From Brachionus manjavacas (lineage: Eukaryota > Rotifera > Eurotatoria > Ploima > Brachionidae), in NCBI GenBank assembly GCA_019054805.1, contig JAHQIY010000003.1:248001-312000 (forward strand): DNA of 64,000 nucleotides. Reading direction: 5' to 3'. The notes under the pieces are model-generated. The model was not told the DNA's origin. It ran no database searches and saw only the letters and a list, made by a program, of their open reading frames with translations. Shown piece after piece: positions 30,364 to 41,734 of this stretch; position 1 is the first letter of the stretch, and the number at the start of each line of letters is the position of its first letter. The position numbers and the translations under genes were made by a program.

Positions 30364-30475
30364 ATACACTTTTATATCAAGTGTCTTTTTAATCAATTAT
30401 TGTAGTCAAACCTGTCATTTAAAGAAAAGGTCGTCCAAAAAACACTAAAAATTAGTTTGGCTTCTTTAAAAAATA
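30364..30475. repeat. Right copy of the long direct repeat flanking LINE-B
   Basis: This is the counterpart of 25733-25846, following directly on the ACT tail of LINE-B. Differences are single-base changes and small indels, so the duplication has aged a little. Confidence 0.85.
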
Positions 30476-31396
30476 CCAAAGTTGGAATTAAAATATTAGA
30501 ATACACCTATTAGAAAAAAAATAAATCAAATACTAAAAAAAAATTAAAGACAATTAAACTTTTAAAATCCAAAATTGTTGTTTTGAACATTCTTTTAACT
30601 GTAATGTAAAGTCTCAGTTTTGGATTTTAGGGATTTAAGCCAAGAAATAAAAAAAACAATTTAATTTAGTTAAAAGTTTATTAAATGGAATCCAAAGTTA
30701 TTATAAATAATTAGTGGTTTATATAGTCGTTTGGTATTAGCATGCTTTGCCTGCAGTTACTACTTTACTACATTAAATTTGTAATAGAGAAAAGATTTAG
30801 AGTTGCCAAAAGTCGGTCAACAGTAAGCTAAATAAATTTTTTAAAAAAAAATATTTCATTATTATGTTAAATTCAATATTGTGGAAATAATATTTTTTAT
30901 AGTTCGACTTACTGTGTCAATAATTTTAGGTTACATGAGAGGGTGACTCCGGACCGTGTTTTAAGACCTTCATTTCGGGTTTTAGCTTAAGTTTTTCTAT
31001 ATCATTATCTTTTAATATATTTAACACCTCATCTTAAACTACAAAGTCTTTGTTGCTTATCCAAATGGATTCGATTCAAAATTATTTATTTATTTATTTG
31101 TTAACTGTACGGAGCTTAAGCTCTATCAGAATATAATGATATTGAAAATAATATTTGGTTTATTCTATCGTCTTTTTTAAAAAAGGAAGATACAATTTTG
31201 AATTTGCATGTTAAAAAATGCGTAGAATTTGAATTTCTTTTTTTGAAATATTTATAATTTAAATTTGCATTGTTTTTTCAATTTTTTTTTAAAAATAGCA
31301 CTTTAAAGCTCTTAAATTTAATTTCATCTTTTTAAATTTTTTCTTTTAAATTTTTTTCAAATAGATTGAATATTTTCAAATTAAATTTTAATTGTG
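30476..31396. other. AT-rich stretch with a LINE-J tail and one short unassigned coding-like piece
   Basis: A LINE-J 3' tail in minus orientation lies at about 31085-31135 (GAGCTTAAGCTCCGTACAG and an AAATAAAT tail). On the minus strand at about 31070-30930 a 47-residue stretch (ISNKDFVV, DEVLNILKDNDIEKLKLKPE, KHGPESPSHVT) looks protein-like but has a stop and no recognised family. Nothing else is seen. Confidence 0.5.
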
Positions 31397-31404
31397 GTTT
31401 CAAT

Positions 31405-32331
31405 TAGTGTTGGCCTCCGGAGGAACATAGGGGCCTCCGGAGAAAAATTGCCAGATTCACGTAGCCGGAAAAGGGTGCGGAAATTTTTAACAAAAAAGGT
31501 TCCAGAGACGGAGAAAAAAACAGTTCCGGAAACGGAAAAATAAACGGTGACCTCGAAAATAACGGAGATATTAAGGTTGAGTTGCGAAATAAAGATGATA
31601 TCGCAAGAAAAAAAACAAGTGAAATTTGGAGCTAGCATTCTTTAGACTTCTAGAATTTTTCCATCGCTACTTTGTTTTAAAAAGTTTGGTCAGAAAAGAA
31701 TTGATTATCTAAATATTTTTTTTTATTTTTTGTAAAAAATAGAAGTGACTTTTATAAATTATTTTAACACCTAATGTTTTAGTTAAATTTATTTAACTTT
31801 ATATTAAAAGATTAAAACTTAAAAAAAAATTAATTATTAAAATTCTGATTGTAAAAGAAAAAAATTTTGAAACTTTGATTAAAGGAAATTCGTTTTTATC
31901 AATTATCAATTATTATGATCAAAGATCGTACTAGGACACTTCTGTTAAAAGAAAATTTAATCAACATTTTAATTAACTCAACTTTTATCCCAATTATATA
32001 ATATAATAAACGTTTATTATTTATTTTTTTTAGAAGTCTAAAGAATCTCTTCGGTTTATTTATCCTCTCTGTTTTGGTCCTCTGTTTCAGTCTCCACTCC
32101 GTTAAAACTCCGATAAATCCGGAGGCTACGTTCATTTAACCGTTTCCGTTGGCGTCTCCGGAATTTTTCTCCGTTCCAACCTTCGTCTCCGATTATTGTG
32201 ACCGTTTATATCTCCGTTTCGTTCGGTGTCAATCCGGAAGTTCAACCGCTCTGTTTCTGTTCCTCCGTTTAACCTTCCGTTGATTTTTTTCCGGAGCCTT
32301 CCGGTGAACCCTCATCAGTTATCCAACACAT
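31405..32331. mobile_element. hAT-type fold-back MITE (927 bp) with CGGA-rich arms
   Basis: The outer ends read TAGTGTTGG at the left and ATGTGTTGG inward from the right, close to the hAT consensus CAGTGTTGG. GTTTCAAT lies directly outside both ends (31397-31404 and 32332-32339), a perfect 8-bp duplication. Each arm is about 250 bp and is full of CGGAGA/CGGAAACGG words. The arms are inverted to each other and end internally in matching ATTCTTTAGACTTCTA (about 31638-31653 and 32030-32047). The centre (about 31660-32030) is plain AT-rich DNA without a gene. It is non-autonomous; the repeated CGGA words are candidate subterminal transposase sites. Confidence 0.9.
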
Positions 32332-32339
32332 GTTTCAAT

Positions 32340-35300
32340 TTCATTTGAAATATTGCACATTATCTTCGATTCTAATTTTTATAAAAAATTTTATCTTTTA
32401 ACTGCATTTTTTTGAATTCATATTTAGTAAACCGCTAGAATAACTTCCTGCAACAAAAAAAAATCATATGACTGTGATCCTTACAGATGGTTTGCCGTTC
32501 CGGCTAGTTTTTTTGGCGGTCTAATTCAAATCTAAGTCATTAAAATAAAAAAATATCAAAGTCAAAGTCGACTTTAACTCTGACTTCTAACGATTCTGAA
32601 TTTATTTATTCTGAGTCTAATTAATATTGCTTTGATAGTTTTTCAAAAGAAGTTTCAAAAATTTTAAGAAGAATGAACAAATAATTCAAATGGATTTTGA
32701 TTTTCGAGAAGGAGAAATCAGTTTAATATTCAAACCTTAAATTTTTAAAAATTTAAAAAATTTATAGTTGATTATTTTTTTTAATTTTTTATTTATTTAT
32801 TCAATGAACGCTTTGTAGGCGATGTAAAAAGAAAAAAAAAATTAAAAATGAAAATAAAATTAATAATATTAAGACAAAAGAATTGAAACATCCGATAATT
32901 TTAATTTTTAATGTTAATGTTTATTACTTTATTTTAATTTCAATAATTATTAATCTTCTTTTTACTATTTTTCTTTTCTCTTTTCTCTCCCCTTTTTTTT
33001 TAGATAAATTTACTCGAAACCGGTTTACCGAGTCGATCCAGGAGGCAATCAAGTCGAGTTAGGAGAGAGGCAATTTCAATACATGATTAATTTCTTGAAG
33101 TTATTTTTTTTAACCTCCGATAAATTAATTTAGAGTATTTTACCATTGTAATAAGCTTTTGTCTTTACTTCATTCTAAGTTAATTACAGTTTTCGGATTA
33201 ATTCCCGAAGTAATTCGGAATATCATATTTTTTTAATTTTTCTGTATAGATTTAGCTTAAATTGTTTTGTATTTTTTAAAAATTCACTTAAAATTATTTT
33301 TTGGACTTATTTTACTAAATTTTATTTTGAAAATGCTTAAGGAGAATTTGATTTGGTAACGAGAAAAAAAGTTATACGATGAAAGAGAAATGAAATCAGG
33401 AATAAACGAAAACAAAAATAGTTTTATTGTTATAAAAATATTTAATGATAAACAAAAAAACAATTATCAAAAAAAATAAAGAAACAAGAAAAACAATAAG
33501 AACTGTATTAAAATAAATTTAATTTTGAATTAATTTTCTATAATTTTGAAATTTTTTAATGGATTTGATAATCTTATCTTTCTTTTTTGCTTAATCTGTA
33601 GTAAATATCTTTTTTTTAGTTTTTTTTATTTTTTGGATCTTTTTTTTAAGCTTTTTTCACTGAATTCAACAAAACTGATTTTTTTTAAGATTTTTTATGC
33701 TCGATTAATTATTCAAGTGACAAAGAACTTACTTAAAGATTACTGTAAACATTTTCAATCCATTGAACAACATCATCATTTTCTGAATCTAAAGCGTTGT
33801 AAGACTTTTGATTTTGGTCTTGGCAATATTGATTGTCTGTAACATCGAAATTGACACTAATCAAAAAATCTAAAGAATCGAAATTTTCCATAATAAAAAT
33901 TTAGTTTAAATAATTTTAAATTTTTTTTTACTTTATTTTAAAATTTAATGATTTTTTTTTAATGAAACCAACATTACATTTTGTTCCCATTGAAAACGAT
34001 TATGTTCAAGTTAATTGTTAAAATTTTAATTTTAAATCTAGAAAATAAGATCGATTTATTCTTAGCTGATTTTTTTTAGTTGTTTTAAAAAAAATTTTTA
34101 TACCTTTTTATTTTATTCAAAGCTTTTTTTCGGCTAATTCGGTAGAATTTTTTTAATTATTAATTATGTTTGACAATTTTTATCCGATGACGGAACAAGT
34201 TTGAACTAACCTTATTTGCTAATCGTTTTCAGCGGGTCTTGATTAATAGAAAATAATTTAACTAGAATTTTAAGATAGCCGATGGGTCCGTTGTTTAATG
34301 ATGTTATTTTTTATGGGTTAAGAGGTTAATGAGGTATCACCTCAATACCCAAAAATCCCACCCATTTACCCCAAAAAATAAAATATTTAACATAATTAGA
34401 CTGAAAGGACAAAAATGATCAAAATGACGTCATTTTTTTATAAAAAATTTAAAATTTTGTTTCTCCTTTTTTTACAAAAATAATTTTATTTTATTTAATA
34501 AAGATATTCATTCTGTATTATCAAAAATCGTCAATATATCATAAAATGAATCAGAACAAACAAAAAGAAGTTAAAAAAAAAAGTATTCAATAGAAGATCT
34601 TGATAACGCATAAAATTGAACACTATTCAAGCTTCAAATTTTTACAACATTCGGAGACAGATAAGGCCTCACCCAATTAACCGCAGGAGGTAAAGGATTG
34701 AATAGAAAAAACTAGTCTAATTCGCTGAGCATTTTTGATTTGAGTTTTTGAATAAAATGAGTTCCAAATATGCAAAAAAAAAATAAGGTCACCCGGTTAG
34801 GCTCATTTACCAGATAAAATAATTTTTTTTTAAATTTTTTGATACTTCCTTCAGCAACAAAAAAAAAATTTAAAACAAGTCGAGTTACAGGGAAAAAAAT
34901 CAGTAGTCGAAGAAATGCAGCGAGAATTGTGGAGATTTAAGAGAAGAGACAGAATGTTTAAAAAATCAATCAGCAAAATTTAGCTCTTTTGAAAAAGTGG
35001 CCGCTAGTTAAGACTGGGACTTTAACTTGGGAATCAGGAAACAAGCTAAAATTATTATATTTAATTCATTTTTTTATTAAGAAATAATTTGTTTTAGAAA
35101 TGGATGGTTTCAACAGGTTTTATTGTGGACAGTGATCGGTCTTACGCTTTTTTATTTCTTTGATTTAATTATTAAGGTTATTAATTTTAGAAAAATAAAA
35201 TAAATTTTAATCAATTTGTCTTATTTCAATTATGAATGCTTTAATATTATAATGTAGTTTTACAGAATAATTTTGAAAAAAAATTTTTTTTAATAGTTTT

Positions 35301-35439
35301 ATTTGAACTGTAAATTTTTTAAATTAATCAATTTTCCGCTAGGGTTGAGTTTTTTTCATCAACAAAAAAACCCAAATCACGAAAAACCAAATTTATATTT
35401 TAAATAAATTATAAAATTATTGAATAGATTATAAAATAC
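32340..35439. other. Long AT-rich stretch without a gene
   Basis: No coding region can be supported over about 3 kb; the short frames are T- or A-rich runs. At 32795-32840 a TTTATTTATTTATT tail followed by CAATGAACGCTTTGTAGGCG reads like the 3' end of a minus-strand LINE. Around 34307-34355 a partial palindrome (GAGGTTAATGAGGT / ACCTCAATACCC) is present. Confidence 0.5.
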
Positions 35440-35544
35440 AGTTTAATTTAAGAAAACACACCAAAATACTAGCACACGTAAGCCAAAAGTAAGGAAAAGA
35501 AAAGCACAAGTAAGCCAAAATAAAATAAAAAGCACGCAGTTTCT

Positions 35545-36300
35545 GTGAATTTTTTGCTTGAAAAAAACTGGCCAACGTTTGGACAGGGTACCGTATCTGG
35601 GCATTCAAAAACTTTGCATGAATGGTGCGGTAATATTTCGAAATTCGTCCTGCAGCTTTTAAATCATGTGAAACATCTAGAGGAAAGAGAAATTGAGAAA
35701 GACATTGAAATAAACAAACTGAAATCCGAATTGGCAGCAGCAAATAAAACAGCAAACTCATCCAATATCGGTAGTCAGTGGGTTCAAGCGGTAAATAAAG
35801 GGACAAAAAATGCAAAAAAACCAGCCGACCAGATAGCTGGAGCAAATGCAACCATCAGCGAAATGAATAAAAGAATCAAAAGAAAAAAATGTGATCATTT
35901 ATGGGGTGCCAGAATCAAAGAAAGAGATTCTAACAGACAGAAGGGCAGAAGATGAAGAAAAAATCAAACAAATTCTGACCACTTTTGGAAAAGGTGATGT
36001 CAAGCCAGCGTATTCGAGACGCTTAAGATCTAAAGACCAAACTAAACCAGGCCCAGTTCTAATAGAACTCAAAGAAGAAGCAAAGAAATCCACTGCTCCT
36101 AGCAGCCAAAAAGTTGCGAGATTCAAATACTTTCAAATCTTTTAATCTTAGTCCAGATTTAACTGAAACCGAAAGAGCTTTAGACTATGAATTGAGGAAA
36201 CAGAGAAACGAGGCAAATAATGGTCTTTCACAAGACTCGCCCTTTCGAAATGTCATCCGTGGAAATCAGATCGTCAAATTCAAGAAGCAATAATCGTTCA
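35545..36300 (+). pseudogene. LINE-C ORF1 (coiled coil plus RRM-type protein)
   Basis: From 35545 the frame has a coiled coil (VKHLEEREIEKDIEINKLKS, ELAAANKTANSS) and a linker with GSQWVQAVNKGTKN. A frameshift near 35890 moves into IIYGVPESKKEILTDRRAED, then EEKIKQILTTFGKGD, YSRRLRSKDQ and PGPVLIELKEEAKK. Another shift near 36120 gives FNLSPDLTETERALDYELRK. The order and motifs match ORF1 of LINE-A and LINE-B. It overlaps the start of the ORF2 block. Two frameshifts make it inactive. Confidence 0.75.
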
Positions 36301-37540
36301 TCAAAAGCAACATCACGTGTGGATAATCAAGAAACTTTAAAATGTATGTATTTAAATGCTACTTCCTTGGACAATAAACTTGATGAATTCAGTGTTGTAA
36401 TTGAAACATATAGCCCACAAATTGTGGCAGTTAGTGAGACTTGGTTTAAGAGCTTTTCAAATGCAAAGATTAAAGGATACAATTTGTACAGAAAGGACAG
36501 AAGTGGTGATGGACGCAGAGGCGGGGGTGTATGTCTCTATATTGATGAAAATATCGATTCATTTGAATTTAAGTAAAATAGAACAAATTTGGGTAGTAGT
36601 TATCTTTAACTGTGAAAAGTATTTAGTTGGCTGTATTTATATGCCAAACGATTTTGATTTAGTCTTCAAACAAGCTAAAGACTATGTGGATGAAAGAGGT
36701 TTTAAGGATATTCTAATAATGGTTGATTTTAACTTTCCATCAATCATCTGGTCAAATGGCTGTGTTTCAGAAATCTTAAACGAAAATGGCATCGAACACA
36801 AATTCAGCGAGACGCTAAGCGACACTTTTCTATATCAGCATGTAAATGTTCAAACATTTCAAATGTCAAACGAAAAAGCTGTCAACACTTTGGATTTGAT
36901 TTTCACGACTCAGTCTTGCAGTGTGTATACAATCGATACAAGATTTGTGCTTGGTAACATTAATAAAGGACATCTGGTTATCTTTTTCAATTTTGAAATC
37001 AAAAACAAGGTTAGAAAGGAATCAAATATTATTGAAAAATTTATTTATAGAAAAGCTGACTTTGAAAAAATTTCTGATTTTTTATTAAATATTGATCGTG
37101 TTACCTTATTTGAGAATTTAAATATACAGGAAATGTACAATGAGTTTATTTTCTATGTCAGCGAAACTAGTAATCGATTCATTCCAGTGACAGATGGCTC
37201 TAAAAAGAAAAGTATCTCAAAACCTCGGATAAAAGATGATCTCAAGATCTTAATTAGGAATAAAAAAATCTAAGATACAGGGACTATTCATGTTACTGGA
37301 AGGATATGAATCTTTAAAATGATTACAAAAGTATCTGTAAATTAGTTTCTTCGGAAATAAAAAGAGCCAGACTAACTTATGAACAGAATTTAGTAGATAA
37401 AGCTAAGAAGAATCCAAAATTATTATACAAATATCTAAATGATCAACAAGGAATCAGAGAATCAATCAAAGCATTAAAAAGTCAAACAATGAATTAACGC
37501 AAGAACCGAAAGAGATATCAAATCTACTAAATAAAACAGC
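36301..37540 (+). pseudogene. LINE-C ORF2, endonuclease part
   Basis: The first block (to 36576) has MYLNATSLDNKLDEFSVVIE, VAVSETWFKSF (catalytic Glu block) and GGGVCLYIDENI. After a frameshift near 36560 the second block (to 37273) has IWVVVIFNCEKYLVGCIYMP, ILIMVDFNFPSIIW and TLDLIFTTQ. Past a stop at 37273 the linker is KKNPKLLYKYLNDQQGIRES. It then ends within NELTQEPKEISNLLNK at the junction with gypsy-2. The GDFN motif reads VDFN. Endonuclease would cut the target strand; this copy is broken several times. Confidence 0.85.
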
Positions 37541-37886
37541 TGATAATAATATTGTTAAAATAAATGGTAAAACAGAAGCATTAAAATTAAATATCGAAGG
37601 TCATGTATGCGAAATCGAATTCTTAGTAATTGATCATGAAGACAGTTATGGGCTGCTAGGTCTTGATTAGTTTATGCGTACAGGAGCTAGTCTTAACCCA
37701 AGTGAAAGAAGCTTAAAGTTTCCTAGTGAAGTAGTGTATCTTGAAGTTTCAGAAAAAGAATACTGCAACAAAGTGATTACTGAAAACTTGACAGATGAAA
37801 ATTGCCCTGACGATTGTTTTTCAGAAGATTTAAACAATTTTAACGAAGATTGGCCTTTAGAATCATTAACTGGAAAAATAGAATAA
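37541..37886 (+). pseudogene. Aspartic protease C-terminal part, gypsy-2
   Basis: Readable text includes VKINGKTEALKLNIEGHVCE, EIEFLVIDHEDSYGLLGLD, and after a TAG the stretch FMRTGASLNPSERSLKFP. The GLLGLD..F strand is the typical end of Ty3 proteases. The catalytic D-S/T-G that would lie upstream is lost with the 5' deletion. An acidic linker follows (DCFSEDLNNFNEDWPLESL) and leads to RT. gypsy-3 has the same protease-linker layout (EEEWPLDKPSDKF). Confidence 0.8.
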
Positions 37887-37889
37887 AAA

Positions 37890-38620
37890 CCGATAGATAA
37901 TCTAGATGCCAGTGAATATCAACACTTCAAAGAATCTTTAGACTTTATAAAAGATAGATTCGCAATGAGCATAAAAGATATAACAAAGAGTAAAGTCGAT
38001 AAACACGTAATTAGAACAACAGACGAAGTCCCAATATTTCTAAGACCTTTTAGAAAATCCTTAAAGGAAAGAGAGATATTACAAGAAGAGATAAAGACAA
38101 TGCTTGAAAACGATATTATTGAAATTTCAACATCACCATGGTCTTCACCTGTGGTTTTAATACCTAAAAAAGATGGAAGTAAACGCTTTTGTGTAGACTT
38201 TAGAAAGCTAAATCAAAAAAAATCACAGAATCTTGACCATTACCAAGAATCGATGATATTCTATCAAGGCTGAATGGTTCAACTTATTTTTTAACTTTAG
38301 ACTTAATATCGGGCTACTGGCAAGTAGAAATGCACCCTGACTCTAAAGAAAAAACAGCATTTTCCACACCCGATGGACATTATCAATTTAAAAGACTTCC
38401 TTTTGGTTTAAAAAACTTTCCCGCCCAATTCAGTAGAATGATGTTTCGCATATTTGGAAATATGCATTCTGTGAGGTTTATTTAGACGATATCATTGTCC
38501 ATTCAAAAAATATTGTAGAACACAAGGAGCATATTAAATTGGTTGGAAAAGCATTACGGGATAATGAATTAAAAATTAAGCCAAACAAATGTCACTGGTT
38601 TGCAATAAAAATCAAAGTCC
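37890..38620 (+). pseudogene. Reverse transcriptase, gypsy-2
   Basis: An open part at 37965-38273 has EVPIFLRPFRKSLKEREILQ, IIEISTSPWSSPVVLIPKKD and FCVDFRKLNQ. After a frameshift near 38225 the palm continues with YFLTLDLISGYWQVEMHPDS, FSTPDGHYQFKRLPFGLKNF and, after another shift near 38460, the active-site YLDDIIVHSKN. Motif order and spacing are those of Ty3/gypsy RT. The YLDD site is intact, but at least two frameshifts break the protein. Confidence 0.88.
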
Positions 38621-39720
38621 TTGGTTACTGATCATATTGCCTTGAATACATCATCCTCAATTGAGACGGATCCGTCTAAAACTCAAAAAATTATAGAAAG
38701 AAAACGCCCTCAAAATCTTAAACAAGTTCAAGTGATTTTAGGGGCAACAAATTACTATAGAGTTTTAATAAAGGACTACGCTAAAATTTCACAACTTTTA
38801 TATTTATTGCTTAAAAAAGATGTTAAATTCAGATGGGAAGTTGAACAGGAAAAAGCCTTTAACACGCTTAACGAAACTCTGACATCTAAACCAATACTAA
38901 GACAACCTGATTTCAAGAAGAAATTTATTTTGCACACAGATGCATCAGGATATGCTATGGGAGCTATCCTGTCTCAAATTGATGACAGTGGTAAAGAGTA
39001 TGTGTGTTCATATTCTTCAAAACTCCTTAAAGGTGCTGAGAAAAATTATAGCGTTACAGAACGCAAATGTTTGGTTCTCGTGTGGGGAATCAAGAATAAT
39101 CATACATTTCTGTATGGACAAAAATTTGACGTCGTTACTGATCATATTGCCTTAAAATGGTTAATGTCTATTAAAGAACCAAGTGGGAGACTAGCTAGAT
39201 GGTCTATTTTCTTACAAACATACGACTTTAATACGATATATAGAAAAGGAGCTAAACATGGGAATTCTAATGCTATTAGTAGACCATTACTATCATGCAA
39301 AACCTTATATGAGAAGAATACAATTTTGTGTGATGAAGACTCAAGAAAAATTCTTGACGTTTTCATAGATGAACCACTTTTAAATTTTCTTAAGAATGGC
39401 AAACACTCCCCGGGATTGTCAAGAAAGCAAGTAAAACGAGTAGAGAGTCAGGCTTCACGATATATGTATGATCTAAAGGAAGATTTAATATTTTACTTTG
39501 ATAAAAAAGGGTGTGCACTGATTGTTTCGAAACCAGATTTAAGAACAAAAATTATTGAGAAATCTCATGTGTAAGGACACTTTCAAAAAGAAACAACAGT
39601 TAAAAGGATAAGGGAAGAATATTTTTGGAAAAATATTGACAGGGACTTCGAACAATATATTTTGGCATGTGATATTTGCAAACGAAATAATCTGATAGCT
39701 TTAAAAAACCACTAAATATT
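38621..39720 (+). pseudogene. RT thumb, RNase H and integrase zinc domain, gypsy-2
   Basis: A 317-codon frame runs from 38621 to 39574. The RT connection (IETDPSKTQKIIERKRPQN, RWEVEQEKAFNTLNETL) is followed by RNase H (FILHTDASGYAMGAILSQI, NYSVTERKCLVLVWGI, DVVTDHIALKWLMSI, STAR-like SNAISRP). From about 39575 the HHCC domain of integrase appears on another frame (YILACDICKRNN). RNase H removes RNA from the hybrid. Its start contains a 20-bp string (38624-38643) duplicated from 39134-39153, replacing normal thumb residues. Confidence 0.88.
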
Positions 39721-39737
39721 AAAGGTATTTTCGATAG

Positions 39738-40385
39738 AATAGCTATTGATCTTGTGTTCGGCCTACCGTTTACTGAAGAAGGATTTCTCGGAGTCTTGGT
39801 AATAAGCGAATACCTTACCAAATATCCATACGTAAAACCTATTAAAAGTAAAAAAGCTATTGAAATCGCTGATCAACTATGGAAATTAATATGCTTGTTT
39901 GGTCCTCCTAAAGTAATTCTTTCAGATCAGGGAACAGAGTTTAACAACGCTATCGTAGACAATCTTATTAAAAGAATCGGCGCTGAGCATGTTGTTACAT
40001 AAGCATACCATCCTAGGACAAACGGTCAGGTTGAGAGATTAAATGGAGAATTCGTAAAATGTTTAATGCGACATTTTGAACAGAATACTGCAGACTGGCC
40101 AAAATGGATACCGTATGTGTTGCTAGCATATAGAACTAGAGTCCATACATCAACATTATTCTCTCCATTCGAGTTAATTTTCGGAAGAAAAATGAACGGA
40201 TTTAGGAACTGGTATTCTGTTGATTCAGATTTTAAACACAACGCACTGGATGAACGAGTCTTGGAGATAAAATTTTTGATGAAAAATTCTTTTCCAGAAG
40301 CACTTCGTTACATCGAAAAAAACAAGAATAAGCAAGTTAAAGCGCAAAACAAAATAAGACCAATTGCTGATGAAAAAATTTCCAA
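39738..40385 (+). pseudogene. Integrase core, gypsy-2
   Basis: The core matches gypsy-1 almost base for base: IDLVFGLPFTEEGFLGVLV, VILSDQGTEFNN, and NGQVERLNGEFVKCLMRH. It carries a TAA at about 40000-40002 inside the domain and a frameshift near 40380, which leads into the next block. gypsy-1 has its lesion elsewhere. The catalytic triad residues are visible on either side of the stop. Confidence 0.9.
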
Positions 40386-40975
40386 TAGGAACTAAGGTAT
40401 GGATTAGTATACCAGGCTTACAAAATAAGCTTCACCCTAAATACCTTGGTCCGTTTACTGTAATAGGTCTGACGAAAAATGACAATTATATCGTGGAAGA
40501 TGCATTAAAAAATGTATTAACAGATACCTTTCCACGGCAGCGATTAAAAATAGACAACGTCAAAAACAACGGGGAAACTAAAAATGTTGTATTTGAAGTC
40601 GAAAAAATTTTAGACCATAAAATGGATAATAATAATAAATATTTATTCCTTGTAAAATGGAAAAATTTCAACGCCAAACATAATTCATGGGAACCAATTG
40701 GAAGTTTTCTGGATCCCAAACTGATAGAAAATTATTGGAAATCAAAAAAAAATGAAACTAACACTGAGAAAAGAAAAAGAGGAAGACCAAGAAAAATAGT
40801 TTATAACACTCCGACTATTATAAATATTTTAACATTAATAGCCAGTATGCTTATATTTCCTATCGAATCATTAAGACTGGATAATAATTTTTATGTGTGT
40901 GATACACCAAACTACGATAATGTCGCAAACATTCGGGTTTTAAACCTTGAAGAGGATTGCGCCATAAAACACTAA
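40364..40975 (+). pseudogene. Integrase C-terminus, chromodomain and env-like leader in one frame, gypsy-2
   Basis: This is a 203-codon frame. Residues 1-70 are the integrase C-terminus. Residues about 77-125 are a chromodomain (EVEKILDHKMDNNNKYLFLV, KWKNFNAKHNSWEP). Residues 136-143 are an AT-hook-like KRKRGRPR. Residues about 151-165 are a hydrophobic segment (TIINILTLIASMLIFPI) followed by NNFYVCD and a Cys-containing stretch. Chromodomains steer integration to marked chromatin. The hydrophobic segment looks like the signal peptide of the env-like protein, here in frame with pol. A stop at 40975 precedes the ectodomain block. Confidence 0.85.
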
Positions 40976-41017
40976 AAATCAGAGACCTAACTTACAAAAA
41001 ATTCTAATTTTAAGTAT

Positions 41018-41713
41018 ATGGAAATATTGATAAAGCAAGATTTAGCAATTGATGGTCATGGTTATGAATGCAGTAAAAAATTTATAAAAGTAAGCACCTA
41101 TACTAACTTTTTCGGAGCTAGAAGCAGTAAAAGAAGAGTAGACATACAAAAACTAAGTAAATTGGAATGTGAAATAATGGCACGATCAAAAACATGTTAT
41201 GGTCTTTTAATGTTTTGTAAAGATGGAAATTGTGAGTTTGACGAAAACCCAATTGAAAACTTCAAATGGCTAAGTACAGTTCTAACTACTGGATATTACT
41301 GTAGACTTCAAAAGACTAAAATAAGATATAAAAATAAAATTTTCAATGAAATCTGTAATGCAGACAACTTAGAATGCAACCTTGGAGATACAATATTTAT
41401 ATGGAAAAAGGAAATAGTTAACTATTGTCCTTATAGATTATTCTCTTCGTTAAAATTTAATTTACCGTACGATAATATATTAAGCAACCCAACTGGAAAT
41501 CAAATGTTTAAAGTAGCTAAAATATTAAATAAATGTAATTTGAGTATGTATGAAACAAGCGAAGGGCTTTTCTTAACATATAATAAGAGTAATCTTGCAT
41601 TGATAAAAGAAAGTGAAAATGCGGTCCACGATTTGCTTTTAGCGGATTCAGACAGCATTGAACTTAAAACGTTTACTATGATTGATAAAATCAAGGAGGA
41701 AATATGCAATTAA
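41018..41713 (+). pseudogene. Env-like Cys-rich ectodomain, gypsy-2
   Basis: This 231-codon frame has at least eight cysteines. Landmarks are FIKVSTYTNFFGARSS, LECEIMARSKTCYG, FCKDGNCEFDENPIENFKWL, GYYCRLQKTK, CNADNLECNLGDTIFIW and NYCPYRLFSSL. gypsy-3 holds a distant homologue (54667-54419) with the same Cys and Trp spacing: CKDNRCLF, HWLKTSCAYG, LECKTENSIFI. Position after pol, the leader before it and the anchor after it (42219-42449) point to an envelope-like glycoprotein. I cannot name its fusion class. Confidence 0.75.
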
Positions 41714-41734
41714 AAACTTTCAACTATTAGAGCT

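Larger units (their letters stand above)
35440..37540 (+). mobile_element. LINE-C, 5' part (ORF1, endonuclease, start of RT region)
   Basis: ORF1 and the endonuclease part of a CR1/L2-like LINE end abruptly at about 37540, where gypsy-2 protease begins. The matching 3' part starts at 43251. LINE-C is AT-rich, unlike LINE-B. The last LINE text is NELTQEPKEISNLLNK, which aligns with GEVTSDKKLIAEQLN in LINE-A; by comparison with LINE-B roughly 230-250 codons of RT are missing between the two parts. Confidence 0.85.

Noticed and set aside
35429..35851. 140-codon minus-strand frame
   Set aside because: Antisense of LINE-C ORF1; hydrophobic composition comes from Lys/Glu codons read backwards.
37300..37560. 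Searched for a 5' LTR of gypsy-2
   Set aside because: No TGTTACCC start or CCGGTTACA end occurs here; the text is LINE-C up to the protease.
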